Positions 26,594-35,238 of a stretch of DNA of 38,843 nucleotides are shown piece after piece. The notes under the pieces are model-generated. The model searched no databases. It was not told the DNA's origin and worked only from the letters and a program-made list of their open reading frames with translations. Position numbers and translations under genes: made by a program. Origin of the DNA: Elusimicrobia bacterium HGW-Elusimicrobia-1. Lineage in GTDB: Bacteria; Elusimicrobiota; Endomicrobiia; PHAN01. Each line of letters begins with the position of its first letter. Within the stretch, counting starts at the first letter, position 1. The stretch is from assembly GCA_002841695.1 (NCBI GenBank), contig PHAN01000020.1, forward strand, positions 1 to 38,843. The letters are read 5' to 3'.

Positions 26594-26938
26594 TTATTCT
26601 TTCGTCTTTTTTTTCTTGAGGGCGGCCGTGCGGTCTTTCGGAACGGACGTCGAAAGAATTTTAATCTTCTGCTTTTTGGCGGAAGGTTTCTTGACAACGG
26701 CGGACGTTCTGGCGACTTTTTTAAGTTTCTTTTCCTCGGACTTCTGCGAGGTCTTCTTCATAAATCTGTCGACGCGGCCGGCGGAGTCCACCAGTTTCTG
26801 TTTGCCCGTGAAGAACGGATGGCATTCGCTGCAAATGTCGAGTTTGATGTCGGAAATAGTGGAGCGCGTGCGGAAGACGTTGCCGCAGGCGCATTTTACC
26901 GTGGTGATTTCGTACTTCGGATGTATTCCTTCTTTCAT
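26594..26938 (-). CDS. rpmE: Ribosomal protein L31 with long basic C-terminal tail
   Basis: A 114-residue L31 of the zinc-binding type. Cys16, Cys18, Cys36 and Cys39 (CACG ... CSECHPF) are the metal ligands, and [16 protein letters not shown] and [20 protein letters not shown] are canonical. The core ends near residue 60. The remaining 50 residues are lysine- and serine-rich with little predicted order, whereas L31 is usually about 70 residues. The DNA of the tail has the same composition as its surroundings. ATG 26938 has a good Shine-Dalgarno (GGAGGA). The rho-rpmE-prfA order is common. Confidence 0.95.
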   Translation of the reverse strand: MKEGIHPKYEITTVKCACGNVFRTRSTISDIKLDICSECHPFFTGKQKLVDSAGRVDRFMKKTSQKSEEKKLKKVARTSAVVKKPSAKKQKIKILSTSVPKDRTAALKKKKTKE

Positions 26939-26965
26939 TATTATATCCTCCGATATTGAGCCGGT

Positions 26966-26971
26966 ATTATA
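26966..26971 (-). promoter_or_regulatory. Possible -10 box ahead of rpmE
   Basis: A perfect TATAAT stands in the 45-bp gap between rho and rpmE on the coding strand. The -35 position with 18-bp spacing reads TTCGGC, a poor match, and there is no TGn extension. It may provide extra transcription of rpmE-prfA-prmC-murA or be chance in an AT-rich gap. Confidence 0.3.
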
Positions 26972-26983
26972 CTAAATTATGCC

Positions 26984-28264
26984 TCACTCGCCGAAAGATT
27001 CGATGAGTTTAAGGAAGTCCTTGTTGTTCTTTGTCGCCGACAAACGCTCCAGCAACTGTTCCATCGCGTCCGTAGGATTGAGCGCCACCAGCGCCTTGCG
27101 AAGACCCCAGATTCTCTTAAGGTCGTCGTCGGCCACGAGCAATTCTTCCTTGCGCGTTCCGGAACGGTTTATATCGATGGACGGGAATATCCTGCGGTCC
27201 GCCAGACGTCTGTCGAGATAGACCTCCATGTTGCCGGTGCCCTTGAATTCTTCAAAGATAACGTCGTCCATACGCGAACCGGTTTCAATAAGAGACGTGG
27301 CGATTATGGTGAGCGAACCGCCTTCCTCTATGTTGCGCGCAGTGCCGAAAAATCTTTTCGGACGCTGAAGAGCGTTGGAATCAAGACCGCCCGAAAGCAC
27401 CCTGCCCGACGAAGGCGTCACCGTATTGAACGCTCTGGCCAGACGGGTTATGGAGTCCAGCAATATCACGACGTCGTTGCCGTGCTCGACGAGGCGTTTG
27501 GCCTTTTCAATTACCATTTCGGCTATCTGAATATGGCGTTCCGCGGGCTCGTCGAAGGTGGAAGCGATTACTTCCCCTTTTACCGAGCGTTGCATATCCG
27601 TGACTTCTTCGGGACGCTCGTCGATAAGAAGCACGATAAGCACTACGTCGGGGTGATTTGTCGTAAGCGAATTGGCTATTTTTTGCATCAACACCGTTTT
27701 GCCGGTGCGGGGCGCCGCGTTTATAAGCGCGCGCTGACCCATGCCGATGGGCGTGACAAGATCAAGCACGCGGGTGGCGAGTTCCGTTTTGGCAGTTTCC
27801 AGAATAAATCTTTTCTGAGGATAAAGCGGCGTGAGGTTGTCGAAGTACGGCCTTTCGCGGACTTTGGCAAGATCGGTATTGCCGTTGACGGAGTCGACCT
27901 GCAAAAGCGCGAAGTAGTGCTCGTTGGAATCCGGTTTCGGCGGACGGACTATGCCTCCGACGGTATCGCCTTTCCTCAGGCCGAACTTTTTTATCTGCGA
28001 GTGCGATATATAAATATCGTCGGGCCCCTGAAGGTAGTTATTGTTGGGGGAGCGCAAAAAGCCGTAGCCCTCCGGATGTATCTCAAGAACTCCTTCGTCG
28101 TAGACCGACTGGCTGGAACGGGTCTGCGCCTCGATAATTTTGGCGATGAGTTCCTGTTTTTTGAGAGTGGACGTGGAATCGAGTTTGAGTTCCCTGGCCA
28201 GATCCAAAAGCTCCGTGACTTTCTTTTTGCTTAAAGTCGTCGCGTCAAGCGGCTGTTGTGACAT
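26984..28264 (-). CDS. rho: Transcription termination factor Rho
   Basis: A 426-residue hexameric RNA helicase. It has an N-terminal Rho helix-bundle segment ([18 protein letters not shown]), the cold-shock-like RNA-binding domain with [13 protein letters not shown] and [19 protein letters not shown], and the P-loop [37 protein letters not shown] and the R-loop area [14 protein letters not shown] complete the fold. The P-loop has Ala-Pro-Arg-Thr where Pro-Pro-Lys-Ala is found in E. coli Rho. I chose ATG 28264 because GGAGGA lies nine bases upstream. An in-frame ATG at 28342 would add 26 Asn/His-rich residues but has no Shine-Dalgarno. It is the first gene of a five-gene transcript. Confidence 0.95.
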   Translation of the reverse strand: MSQQPLDATTLSKKKVTELLDLARELKLDSTSTLKKQELIAKIIEAQTRSSQSVYDEGVLEIHPEGYGFLRSPNNNYLQGPDDIYISHSQIKKFGLRKGDTVGGIVRPPKPDSNEHYFALLQVDSVNGNTDLAKVRERPYFDNLTPLYPQKRFILETAKTELATRVLDLVTPIGMGQRALINAAPRTGKTVLMQKIANSLTTNHPDVVLIVLLIDERPEEVTDMQRSVKGEVIASTFDEPAERHIQIAEMVIEKAKRLVEHGNDVVILLDSITRLARAFNTVTPSSGRVLSGGLDSNALQRPKRFFGTARNIEEGGSLTIIATSLIETGSRMDDVIFEEFKGTGNMEVYLDRRLADRRIFPSIDINRSGTRKEELLVADDDLKRIWGLRKALVALNPTDAMEQLLERLSATKNNKDFLKLIESFGE

Positions 28265-28273
28265 CTTGGGTGT

Positions 28274-28279
28274 TCCTCC
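28274..28279 (-). promoter_or_regulatory. Shine-Dalgarno deciding the rho start
   Basis: GGAGGA on the minus strand, nine bases before ATG 28264. It supports this start over the upstream in-frame ATG at 28342, before which no such motif is seen. Confidence 0.7.
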
Positions 28280-28496
28280 GTTGGAATGATGGTTATTATC
28301 GAAGTTACTGCGATGGTTATCGTCGCGAATAGTGTGCGGCATAGGCGGGGCGGTGTTTCTGCCTCAGGCAAAGAGAACTCGTTTTTGCACGGTTTGATTT
28401 ATAAGTTTTAAGGGTTATGGCGATCGGATGCCGCCGGAAAAGTTCTAAGTGATATGGGGGATTTGTATTGAAAGCCCTTCAAAAGGACGCTAAACG
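28280..28496 (-). promoter_or_regulatory. Long rho leader with C-rich, G-poor segment
   Basis: About 230 nt separate the inferred transcription start from ATG 28264, and the whole gap between the TPR gene and rho is 306 bp without another gene. The transcribed strand is C-rich and nearly free of G over about 28440-28475 (roughly eleven C to one G in 35 bases), the composition of a rut site. Rho autoregulates through its own leader in E. coli, so the same could hold here. A small TGCC-TGA-GGCA stem lies near 28361-28371. Confidence 0.4.
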
Positions 28497-28503
28497 ATGG
28501 TGA

Positions 28504-28533
28504 ATTATACATTTTTGGCCGAGAGTATGTCAA
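28504..28533 (-). promoter_or_regulatory. Consensus sigma-70 promoter of the rho operon
   Basis: Minus strand TTGACA (28528-28533), an 18-bp spacer, and TATAAT (28504-28509): both hexamers match consensus perfectly. It lies in the gap between the TPR gene and rho, pointing at rho, with the start of transcription expected near 28497. It is the strongest promoter in the window. Confidence 0.85.
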
Positions 28534-28570
28534 ATAATTTTTGTCGACGGAAAAATATATCGCGGCGGCG

Positions 28571-29659
28571 TCAGCCGAGCCATTTCGGCGCGGATACCGA
28601 CCGCGAAACGGCGGCACGGCCGCGGTGCGCCGAGATTCTTTTGAGGTATTTTCTCTCCTCGACGTACGGAGCGGAGGCGGCCAGACGAAAAGCGGCGGCG
28701 TATATTTTTTTGTCGAACGATTTACTGAGCATCTCCAGATAGAGAGACAGCAGCCCGCGCTCGTCACGCGCGCGGCGGAATAACACGGCGGCCCGTCCAT
28801 AGGAGGCCGCGCCTTTCCCCTTCCCCGAGAGCGTTTCCAGACATCCGCCGATGCCCTTATATACGAAGGCCAGCGACGAGAAGTCGCCGGTTCGCGCGTA
28901 AATCGCGGCGGAACGTTTATAAAGCGCAAGCGCCTCGCGGGAACGTCCGAGCGCCTTAAGCGCGTTGGCCGTGCCGCAAAGGGAATACGCTTTGCCGTAA
29001 GCGTCGCGGGTTCTTGCGAAAATGCGGCCCGCGGCGCGATAGCTTTCCAGAGAACGGCAAACGTCACCGCCTGCGCGAAGAGCCCCGCCAAGGCCGCACA
29101 GGGCGAAACCTTCGCCGTCGGAGCGTCGAAGGCGGGCGAATATTTTTTTTGACTCCCGCAGCGCTCCGGCCGCGGCCGGAAGGTCCCCCTTAAATCGTAA
29201 ACACATTCCGATGTGCCATAGTATGAAGCCCTCGGCTTCTTTGTCGCCTCGACGGCGCGCATCGCTCAAGAGCTTTTTGAGCTGCAACAGCGCGGCGGAA
29301 TATTTGCCGGCAGCTTTGTCGCAAAGCGCCGCGCCGGTGCGGGCGTCGTCGGCTAAACCGGCAGTGTCGTCGGCGGAAAGCCGTCGGCCGGACAAACTCC
29401 GACCCGACTTTGAAGTCGAGATTCTTCGGAGCGCGGAAAGATAGATTTTTTTTGCCGCGGAGATGTCGCCCGTAATTCTGAGGCAGTCGCCCACGGCGCA
29501 CATGGCGCGGAATTTGTAATTATCGGACGCGGCGGCGGCCAGGGCTATAGACCTGTAAGCGCGCGAAGCCGACGGATAATCGCCGGCGGCGCGCAGATTG
29601 TCGGCTCGAAGGAAAACCGCGTCGATTGATGAGTTTTTACGCTGTGCGGATGGTTTCAC
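28571..29659 (-). CDS. Tetratricopeptide repeat protein of unknown function
   Basis: A 362-residue soluble protein built almost wholly of helical TPR-type repeats between about residues 14 and 330. Units such as AMCAVGDCLRITGDISAAKKIY, ALCGLGGALRAGGDVCRSLESY, SLCGTANALKALGRSREALALY and VYKGIGGCLETLSGKGKGAASY recur about every 40 residues, close to the TPR/FlgK-like 40-mer spacing. No signal peptide, membrane segment or catalytic domain is seen. It has many Arg/Lys residues and a basic C-terminus. Start is GTG 29659, overlapping the proS stop (GTGA), so its expression is tied to proS. A scaffold or protein-interaction role is likely; I do not recognise a specific family. Confidence 0.8.
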   Translation of the reverse strand: MKPSAQRKNSSIDAVFLRADNLRAAGDYPSASRAYRSIALAAAASDNYKFRAMCAVGDCLRITGDISAAKKIYLSALRRISTSKSGRSLSGRRLSADDTAGLADDARTGAALCDKAAGKYSAALLQLKKLLSDARRRGDKEAEGFILWHIGMCLRFKGDLPAAAGALRESKKIFARLRRSDGEGFALCGLGGALRAGGDVCRSLESYRAAGRIFARTRDAYGKAYSLCGTANALKALGRSREALALYKRSAAIYARTGDFSSLAFVYKGIGGCLETLSGKGKGAASYGRAAVLFRRARDERGLLSLYLEMLSKSFDKKIYAAAFRLAASAPYVEERKYLKRISAHRGRAAVSRSVSAPKWLG

Positions 29660-31371
29660 TTTATTCCGATGGCCTTAATAGCGGTTTCGGCGGCTTCGGC
29701 GACGGTGACGTCGACGGATGTTTTTTCTTTGCGGAGGCGAAGTTCCACGAGGCCCTCGGCGAGTTTTTTGCCCACCGTCACCCGAACGGGAAATCCTATC
29801 AGGTCGGCGTCCTTGAACTTTACGCCGGGACGTTCGGCGCGGTCGTCGAGAACGGCTTCCACGTCCGCGGCGATGAGTTTGTCGTATATCGCTTCGGCGA
29901 CGGCCATTATTTTTTCGTCGCCGGTGTCGACGGGAACCACAACCGCCTGATACGGAGCTATCGGAACGGGCCAGATAATGCCGTCGGCGTCGTTGGACTG
30001 TTCTATCGCGGCGGCGACCATTCTTGAAACTCCGATACCGTAGCAGCCCATAATAAAATGAACCTGTTTGCCTTCGGCGTCCAAAAACACGGCGTTGAGC
30101 GCCTCGGAATACTTCTTCCCGAGCTTGAAGGTGTGACCCACTTCGATGCCGCGCGAGAAAGATAGTTTTTCGCGGCGGCAGCGCGGACAGACATCGCCTT
30201 CGGCGACGAGCGCCAGATCAAGAATGCCGTCGGGGGCGAAATCGCGGCCTATGTTGATGCCCGTGACGTGATAATCGGTTTTGTTGGCGCCAGAGACGCC
30301 GTTGACTATCGAGCGGACGGAGTTATCGGCCAGGAGCAGGTTTATCTTTTGATTTTTGGGGACGGGCCCGGCGAAACCGGCGGCGGCGCCGGTAATTTCG
30401 GCGACGGCCTCAGGCGCAGCGAGTTCGACTTCGGCGGCGCCGAGTCGTTCGGCGAGTTTGGCCTCGTTTATGCCGCGGTCGCCTCTTATCAAAACCATAA
30501 CGACTTTATCCTGCGCCCTGTAAATAAGTGTTTTTATAAATTTTTCCGGCGGTAACTTGAGGAATTCGCCGACTTGCCCGACGGAACGTTTGCCCGGAGT
30601 ATGGACTTCTTTAAGCGATTCCAAAGATTCGTCGGATGCCGCGGGAGCGTCTGCGGGCAGACATTCGGCTTTCTCGACATTCGCGCCGTAACCGCAGGAG
30701 CAATGCGCGATGAGTTCCTCGCCCGTCGACGCCAGCACCATAAATTCGTGGGAATGACGTCCGCCTATGGCTCCGGTCGCCGCCTCGACGGCGCGGTAAT
30801 CGAAGCCGCAGCGGTCGCAAATTCTCTTGTACGCGTCGAACACTTTTTCGTAATACTTTTCGGCGTCTTCCTCGGAGGCGTGGAAAGAGTACGCGTCTTT
30901 CATCAGAAATTCCCTGGCGCGCATCACGCCGAAACGCGGCCGTATTTCGTCGCGGAATTTCGTCCCGAACTGATAAAGCATAAGAGGCAATTCTTTGTAC
31001 GAGCGCACGTCTCTGCGCACTATGTCGGTTATGACTTCTTCGTGCGTCGGCCCGAGACAAAAATCGGAGTTCTTGCGATCTTTCAGACGGAAAAGTTCTT
31101 TTCCGTAAACACCCCAGCGTCCGGTTTCTTCCCAGAGTTCCCGCGGTTGAAGGATGGGCAGAGACACTTCCTGCCCGCCGGCGCGGTTCATTTCTTCCCT
31201 GATGATATTTTCGACTTTCTTCAACACTCTGAGTCCGACGGGCAGCCATTCATAGAGACCGCTTGAGAGTTTGCGGAGCATTCCCGCGCGCGACATCAGT
31301 TTTATGGAAACGTTGTCGGCGTCGGACGGCGGGTTTTTAAGAGTGGGAACGAATATTTGCGAGTATCTCAT
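29656..31371 (-). CDS. proS: Prolyl-tRNA synthetase, bacterial type
   Basis: A 571-residue class II aminoacyl-tRNA synthetase charging tRNA-Pro. Motif 1 region SGLYEWLPVGLRVLKKVENIIREEM, FCLGPTHEEVITDIV, motif 2 FRDEIRPRFGVMRAREFLMKDAYSFH, the editing insertion (about 225-400, with GVSGANKTDYHVTGIN), motif 3 YGIGVSRMVAAAIEQ and the C-terminal anticodon-binding domain are in order. The editing domain removes Ala-tRNA-Pro in this type. It begins 5 bp after greA and overlaps the TPR gene by 4 bp. Confidence 0.97.
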   Translation of the reverse strand: MRYSQIFVPTLKNPPSDADNVSIKLMSRAGMLRKLSSGLYEWLPVGLRVLKKVENIIREEMNRAGGQEVSLPILQPRELWEETGRWGVYGKELFRLKDRKNSDFCLGPTHEEVITDIVRRDVRSYKELPLMLYQFGTKFRDEIRPRFGVMRAREFLMKDAYSFHASEEDAEKYYEKVFDAYKRICDRCGFDYRAVEAATGAIGGRHSHEFMVLASTGEELIAHCSCGYGANVEKAECLPADAPAASDESLESLKEVHTPGKRSVGQVGEFLKLPPEKFIKTLIYRAQDKVVMVLIRGDRGINEAKLAERLGAAEVELAAPEAVAEITGAAAGFAGPVPKNQKINLLLADNSVRSIVNGVSGANKTDYHVTGINIGRDFAPDGILDLALVAEGDVCPRCRREKLSFSRGIEVGHTFKLGKKYSEALNAVFLDAEGKQVHFIMGCYGIGVSRMVAAAIEQSNDADGIIWPVPIAPYQAVVVPVDTGDEKIMAVAEAIYDKLIAADVEAVLDDRAERPGVKFKDADLIGFPVRVTVGKKLAEGLVELRLRKEKTSVDVTVAEAAETAIKAIGIK

Positions 31372-31376
31372 AACCT

Positions 31377-31844
31377 TTATGCCACCGCCATTATTTTAAA
31401 TTTGAGCACTCCGGCGGGAACCCGTATCTCGACGGTATCGCCCGCTTTTTTTTCAAGCAGACCGTCGCCTATGGGAGACATGGCCGATATTTTGCCGGCG
31501 TCTATGTCGATTTCTTCCGGATCCACCAGTTGATATTCTATTTCCGCTCCGCTGTCGATGTTTTTAAGTTTTACCGTCGAACCCAGAAATATTTTGCCGT
31601 CGGGCGACACCTTGCTTTTATCTATCACTCTGGCGCTGTTGAGTTTCGAGCCCAGATCGAATATTCTTCTGTCAAGTTTCGCCAGGGCCTCCTTAGTGGA
31701 GTGATATTCGGCGTTTTCCCTCAAATCCCCCATTTGACGCGCCTCTTCAAGATGCCTGACGAGTTGCGGACGGCGTTGCTTTAACTCTTCGTATTCCGCC
31801 GTCAGTTTAGCCAATCCTTCTTTTGTAAGATACGAGTGTCTCAT
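31377..31844 (-). CDS. greA: Transcription elongation factor GreA
   Basis: A 155-residue GreA, which inserts its coiled coil into the RNA polymerase secondary channel and stimulates cleavage of backtracked RNA. The coiled-coil tip GDLRENAEYHSTKEAL supplies the acidic residues. The C-terminal FKBP-like domain has LGSTVKLKN, ISAMSPIGDGLLEKKAGD and VPAGVLKFKI. Length is typical. It overlaps ispG by 4 bp and lies just before proS. Confidence 0.97.
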   Translation of the reverse strand: MRHSYLTKEGLAKLTAEYEELKQRRPQLVRHLEEARQMGDLRENAEYHSTKEALAKLDRRIFDLGSKLNSARVIDKSKVSPDGKIFLGSTVKLKNIDSGAEIEYQLVDPEEIDIDAGKISAMSPIGDGLLEKKAGDTVEIRVPAGVLKFKIMAVA

Positions 31845-32929
31845 TTTTTCCTTCCCGCAAGAACGGCCGCCTCAAGCGCCAGGGTTTTTATCCATCTTGA
31901 CGACGGAGACGGCGCTTTTCCGACGGGAACTCCTTTCTTGAAAATAATGCCCTCGCGGCCGGCGGCGGCTATGCCCACATCGGCTTCACGGGCCTCTCCG
32001 GGACCGTTGACGACGCAGCCCATAACGGCCACTTTTACCGTGGGAGCGTCGGGACGGAAACTGATTTTTTTCAGTTCGGCGGAGAGCGCGGCTGAAACCG
32101 CGGCGACATCGGCGACCGTGCGGCCGCAAGTGGGGCAGGAGATTATATCAAATCCGCCCCGCCTTAGTCCCAGCGAGCGCAGGATGGCGTAACCTTCATC
32201 GACCTCGTTTTCGGGCGGGGCACTCAGAGAAACCCGCAGAGTGTCGCCCAGTCGCAGATAAAGAAGTATGCCGATACCCACGGCGGATTTAATCGACCCG
32301 GGGCCCGGAGGGCCGGATTCCGTAATACCTATATGAAGAGGATAATCGGAACCTCGGGCGAATATTTTATACGCTTCCACCGTCGTAGGAACATCGGACG
32401 CTTTGAGAGACACGACTATGTCGCCGAAGTCCATATTTTCAAGAACCGCGCAATATTTCCGCGCGGCGGAGGCGACAGCCATGGCTTTTTTCTCGACGGA
32501 AAGCCCGCGACCCTGCGCGCTTTTGAGCGAACCGGTGTTAACGCCTATTCTTATGGGAATACCGGCGGACTTGGCCTCGTCGACAACCGCTTTAAGACGG
32601 TCTTTGGGCATATTGCCCGGGTTAATTCTTATCTTGTCGGCGCCGGATTTAATTGATTCTATCGCAAGAACCGCATCGAAATGGATGTCTGCGACAACGG
32701 GTATGGGCGAGGATTTTTTTATTCTTCTGATCGCGCGGGCGGCTTCGATATCGGGCACAGCCACGCGGATTATTTCGCAACCGGCATCGGCCAGCGAGCG
32801 TATTTGTTTTATCGTGGCCGCCGTGTCGCGCGTGTCGGTTTTGGTCATGCTCTGCACGCGCACGGGGGCGCCGCCGCCCAAAGTTACGCCGCCGACGGTA
32901 ACACGCCTGGTTTTATCTCTCGTAAACAT
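31841..32929 (-). CDS. ispG: 4-hydroxy-3-methylbut-2-enyl-diphosphate synthase IspG (GcpE)
   Basis: A 362-residue 4Fe-4S enzyme that reduces MEcPP to HMBPP in the MEP isoprenoid pathway. The TIM-barrel part has VRVQSMTKTDTRD, PVVADIHFD, KIRINPGNM and IRIGVNTGSL. The C-terminal cluster ligands are seen in ISCPTCGRT and VMGCVVNGPGEA, where the following Glu belongs to the active site. An in-frame GTG three bases upstream of ATG 32929 is an alternative start. Dxr and UppS for the same pathway and its product use are encoded nearby. Confidence 0.96.
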   Translation of the reverse strand: MFTRDKTRRVTVGGVTLGGGAPVRVQSMTKTDTRDTAATIKQIRSLADAGCEIIRVAVPDIEAARAIRRIKKSSPIPVVADIHFDAVLAIESIKSGADKIRINPGNMPKDRLKAVVDEAKSAGIPIRIGVNTGSLKSAQGRGLSVEKKAMAVASAARKYCAVLENMDFGDIVVSLKASDVPTTVEAYKIFARGSDYPLHIGITESGPPGPGSIKSAVGIGILLYLRLGDTLRVSLSAPPENEVDEGYAILRSLGLRRGGFDIISCPTCGRTVADVAAVSAALSAELKKISFRPDAPTVKVAVMGCVVNGPGEAREADVGIAAAGREGIIFKKGVPVGKAPSPSSRWIKTLALEAAVLAGRKK

Positions 32930-32971
32930 CACGTTTTTCCGCCTCTTTCCGCCGCCTCTTGACTCTTGCTT

Positions 32972-34027
32972 CTATCCTCTGTGCATCAGCCGCGCAATGT
33001 CGCCGTACGTAACGTACAAAAACAAAGATATGATGAATGCCAGGCCGACGGTGTTGATTCTGGCCATTATTTTTTCGTTCAGAGATTTTTTCGTGATGCC
33101 CTCAAAAAGAAAAAAAACGGAAAGTCCTCCGTCGAGCATGGGTATGGGAAGAAGATTAAACAGGGCCAGCGCGTTAGATATGAGGGCAATGTATGAAATA
33201 AAAACGGCGGTTCCGCGGGATGCGGCCTTTCCCAGTTCTCCGACGATACCTACGGGGCCCGAAAGTTCCGGCTTCTGCCAGTTTACCAGACGGTCCCAAA
33301 GATAGGCCAGCGTGATATAATTAAGAAACACCGACTGCTTTGCGCCCAGATAAACCGAGCGGAACAGTCCCGCCTTCTGCGTTGTCACCGACGGACTTAT
33401 GCCTATAAGTCCCACGCCTTTCGCGCGCTTTCCGTCAGTCACGAGCGACTTAAAAAATCTTTTGCCATCGCGCTCAACGCCGAGACGCACCGGCAAATCC
33501 GGACGCGCGTGTATCTCGGAGGCAAGGTCGCGCCATGTGGAGACATCTTTCCCTTCGACGGAAAATATCCTGTCGCCGGAAACCAGGCCGGCCGATGCGG
33601 CCGGCATATCGTCGGCCAGAACTCCGATGACGGGTTCCTCGGAAACTACGCCCACGCCGCCGGCGTATATCAACGCCGAGAAAAGCAGAACCGCAAAAAT
33701 CAGATTCATAGCGGCGCCCGAAACCGTAACGAATATTCTTTTATACCACGGCTGATAGAAGAATTCGCCGGGGGCCGCCTTCTCGCGCGATATTTCCTCG
33801 CCGGCGAGTTTTACCATTCCGCCCACGGGGAAAACACCCAGACCGTAGCGGGTGCCGCCGTATGTAAAACCCAGGAATTCCGGGCCCAGCCCCAGAAAAA
33901 ATTTCTCAACTTTGACGCCTATGCGCTTTGCGGCCAGAAAATGTCCGAGTTCGTGGACGAATATGACAACGCCCAAAGCGCCGACTATTTGATACACCTT
34001 TATGATAAAACCTATCGCCTTATGCAT
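32972..34027 (-). CDS. rseP: Site-2 membrane protease RseP/RasP
   Basis: A 351-residue polytopic zinc metalloprotease that cuts membrane-embedded anti-sigma factors or signal-peptide remnants. HELGH (25-29) in the first membrane helix gives the zinc-binding histidines and catalytic Glu. A single PDZ domain is centred near 120-200 (IGVLADDMPAASAGLVSGDRI). NLLPIPMLDGG in the third helix supplies the Asp ligand. One PDZ domain instead of the two of E. coli fits a shorter type. It overlaps the end of dxr by 16 bp; dxr-rseP next to cdsA and uppS is a common order. Confidence 0.95.
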   Translation of the reverse strand: MHKAIGFIIKVYQIVGALGVVIFVHELGHFLAAKRIGVKVEKFFLGLGPEFLGFTYGGTRYGLGVFPVGGMVKLAGEEISREKAAPGEFFYQPWYKRIFVTVSGAAMNLIFAVLLFSALIYAGGVGVVSEEPVIGVLADDMPAASAGLVSGDRIFSVEGKDVSTWRDLASEIHARPDLPVRLGVERDGKRFFKSLVTDGKRAKGVGLIGISPSVTTQKAGLFRSVYLGAKQSVFLNYITLAYLWDRLVNWQKPELSGPVGIVGELGKAASRGTAVFISYIALISNALALFNLLPIPMLDGGLSVFFLFEGITKKSLNEKIMARINTVGLAFIISLFLYVTYGDIARLMHRG

Positions 34028-35238
34028 TCTGATGCCCTTCCTCTGGCCGATTTATCGGCTTCTATGATTTCGTCCAGCGACGGATTCTTCGACCTGTTTG
34101 AATAGGCGCCCATCGTCTTGACTATGATTCCCGGTATGTCTCCGAAAGCCGCGCGGCCGGCAAGAAACGCGCCGACGGCAACTTCGTTGGCGGCATTCAT
34201 TACGGCGGGCATTATCCCCCCCGCGCAACCGGCCGAAATGGCTAAGTCGAAGCACGGAAAATCGGAAAAATCGGGTTTCTTAAAATCAAGCCGGCCCACG
34301 TTTCCCAGAGACAGCCGGCTCAGTCCGCTGGCCCGGCGGGCGGGATATGTAAGCGCGTATTGTATGGCATAGCGCATATCCGTAGGAGACATTTGGGCCA
34401 GGACGGATCCGTCGACGAATTCGACCATCGAATGAACTATCGACTGCGGATGAATTACCGTCGATATTTTGTCGTACGGCAGCCCGAAAAGATGGTGCGC
34501 CTCGATTACTTCGAGACCTTTGTTCATAAGGGTCGCCGAATCGACGGTTATTTTTTTTCCCATCTTCCACGTGGGATGTTTAAGAACTTCGGCGACGGAA
34601 ACTCCCGTTTTGTTTCTGCCGTAAAGCGACCCGCCGGAAGCGGTGATGATTATGCTCCTTACGTCTTCGGAGCGGCGTCCTTCGAGACACTGGAAAATCG
34701 CGGAATGCTCGGAATCCACGGGGATGATTCGGGGATACTCGCCTATGGCCAGCCCTCCGGACGCGCTCGCGGCGGACCGGCCTTTCCGACGCACATCCGC
34801 GGCGCGGCGCGACGGTATTTTGGTTTTGACGCGCTTCCTTATGTAATCGCCCGCGATTACCACGGATTCTTTGTTCGCCAGCGCCACGATCTTTCCGGCC
34901 GCCAGCGCCGAGGCCAAAGGATATATTCCCACCGCTCCCACGACGGCGTTAAAAACTATGTCGGACGACGGCATGGCCGCTATCGCCGCAAGGCCTTCGT
35001 TGCCGCTCAGGAATCTGAAACCCATTGCTTTGGCTTCGGCGGACGAAGGCGCTCCTTCGTCGGGCGAAGCCACACAGACAAAGCGCGGGCGGAACTCCCT
35101 TATCTGCCCCTTAAGAATCCGCGAATATTTGCCGGCGGCCAGAGCCGTTATGCGGAATTCGCCGGGGCGAGAGCGCGCGACACGCAGCACGTTTTTTCCT
35201 ATGGAACCGGTGGAACCCAGAAGCGCTATATTTTTCAT
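34012..35238 (-). CDS. dxr: 1-deoxy-D-xylulose 5-phosphate reductoisomerase Dxr
   Basis: A 408-residue NADPH enzyme, the second step of the MEP pathway and the target of fosmidomycin. It shows the NADPH loop LLGSTGSIGKNVL, ANKESVVIAGDYI, metal-binding IPVDSEHSAIFQCLEG (Asp175, Glu177), TASGGSL, HPTWKMGKKITVDSATLMNKGLEVIEAHHLF, HPQSIVHSMVEF and MNAANEVAV. Between ANKES and PVDSEH there are 47 residues where E. coli has 20, an arginine-rich extra piece at about 137-165. The frame is intact through it. ATG 35238 overlaps cdsA by 4 bp. Confidence 0.96.
   Translation of the reverse strand: MKNIALLGSTGSIGKNVLRVARSRPGEFRITALAAGKYSRILKGQIREFRPRFVCVASPDEGAPSSAEAKAMGFRFLSGNEGLAAIAAMPSSDIVFNAVVGAVGIYPLASALAAGKIVALANKESVVIAGDYIRKRVKTKIPSRRAADVRRKGRSAASASGGLAIGEYPRIIPVDSEHSAIFQCLEGRRSEDVRSIIITASGGSLYGRNKTGVSVAEVLKHPTWKMGKKITVDSATLMNKGLEVIEAHHLFGLPYDKISTVIHPQSIVHSMVEFVDGSVLAQMSPTDMRYAIQYALTYPARRASGLSRLSLGNVGRLDFKKPDFSDFPCFDLAISAGCAGGIMPAVMNAANEVAVGAFLAGRAAFGDIPGIIVKTMGAYSNRSKNPSLDEIIEADKSARGRASECIRR

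Noticed and set aside
28571-28595. Terminator at the end of the TPR gene
   Set aside because: A 5-bp stem lies inside the coding end, but it is not followed directly by a T-run.
28408-29262. 284-codon minus-strand ORF overlapping the TPR gene and rho promoter
   Set aside because: It is an out-of-frame reading of the TPR gene, rich in Arg and Pro, and runs over the consensus rho promoter.
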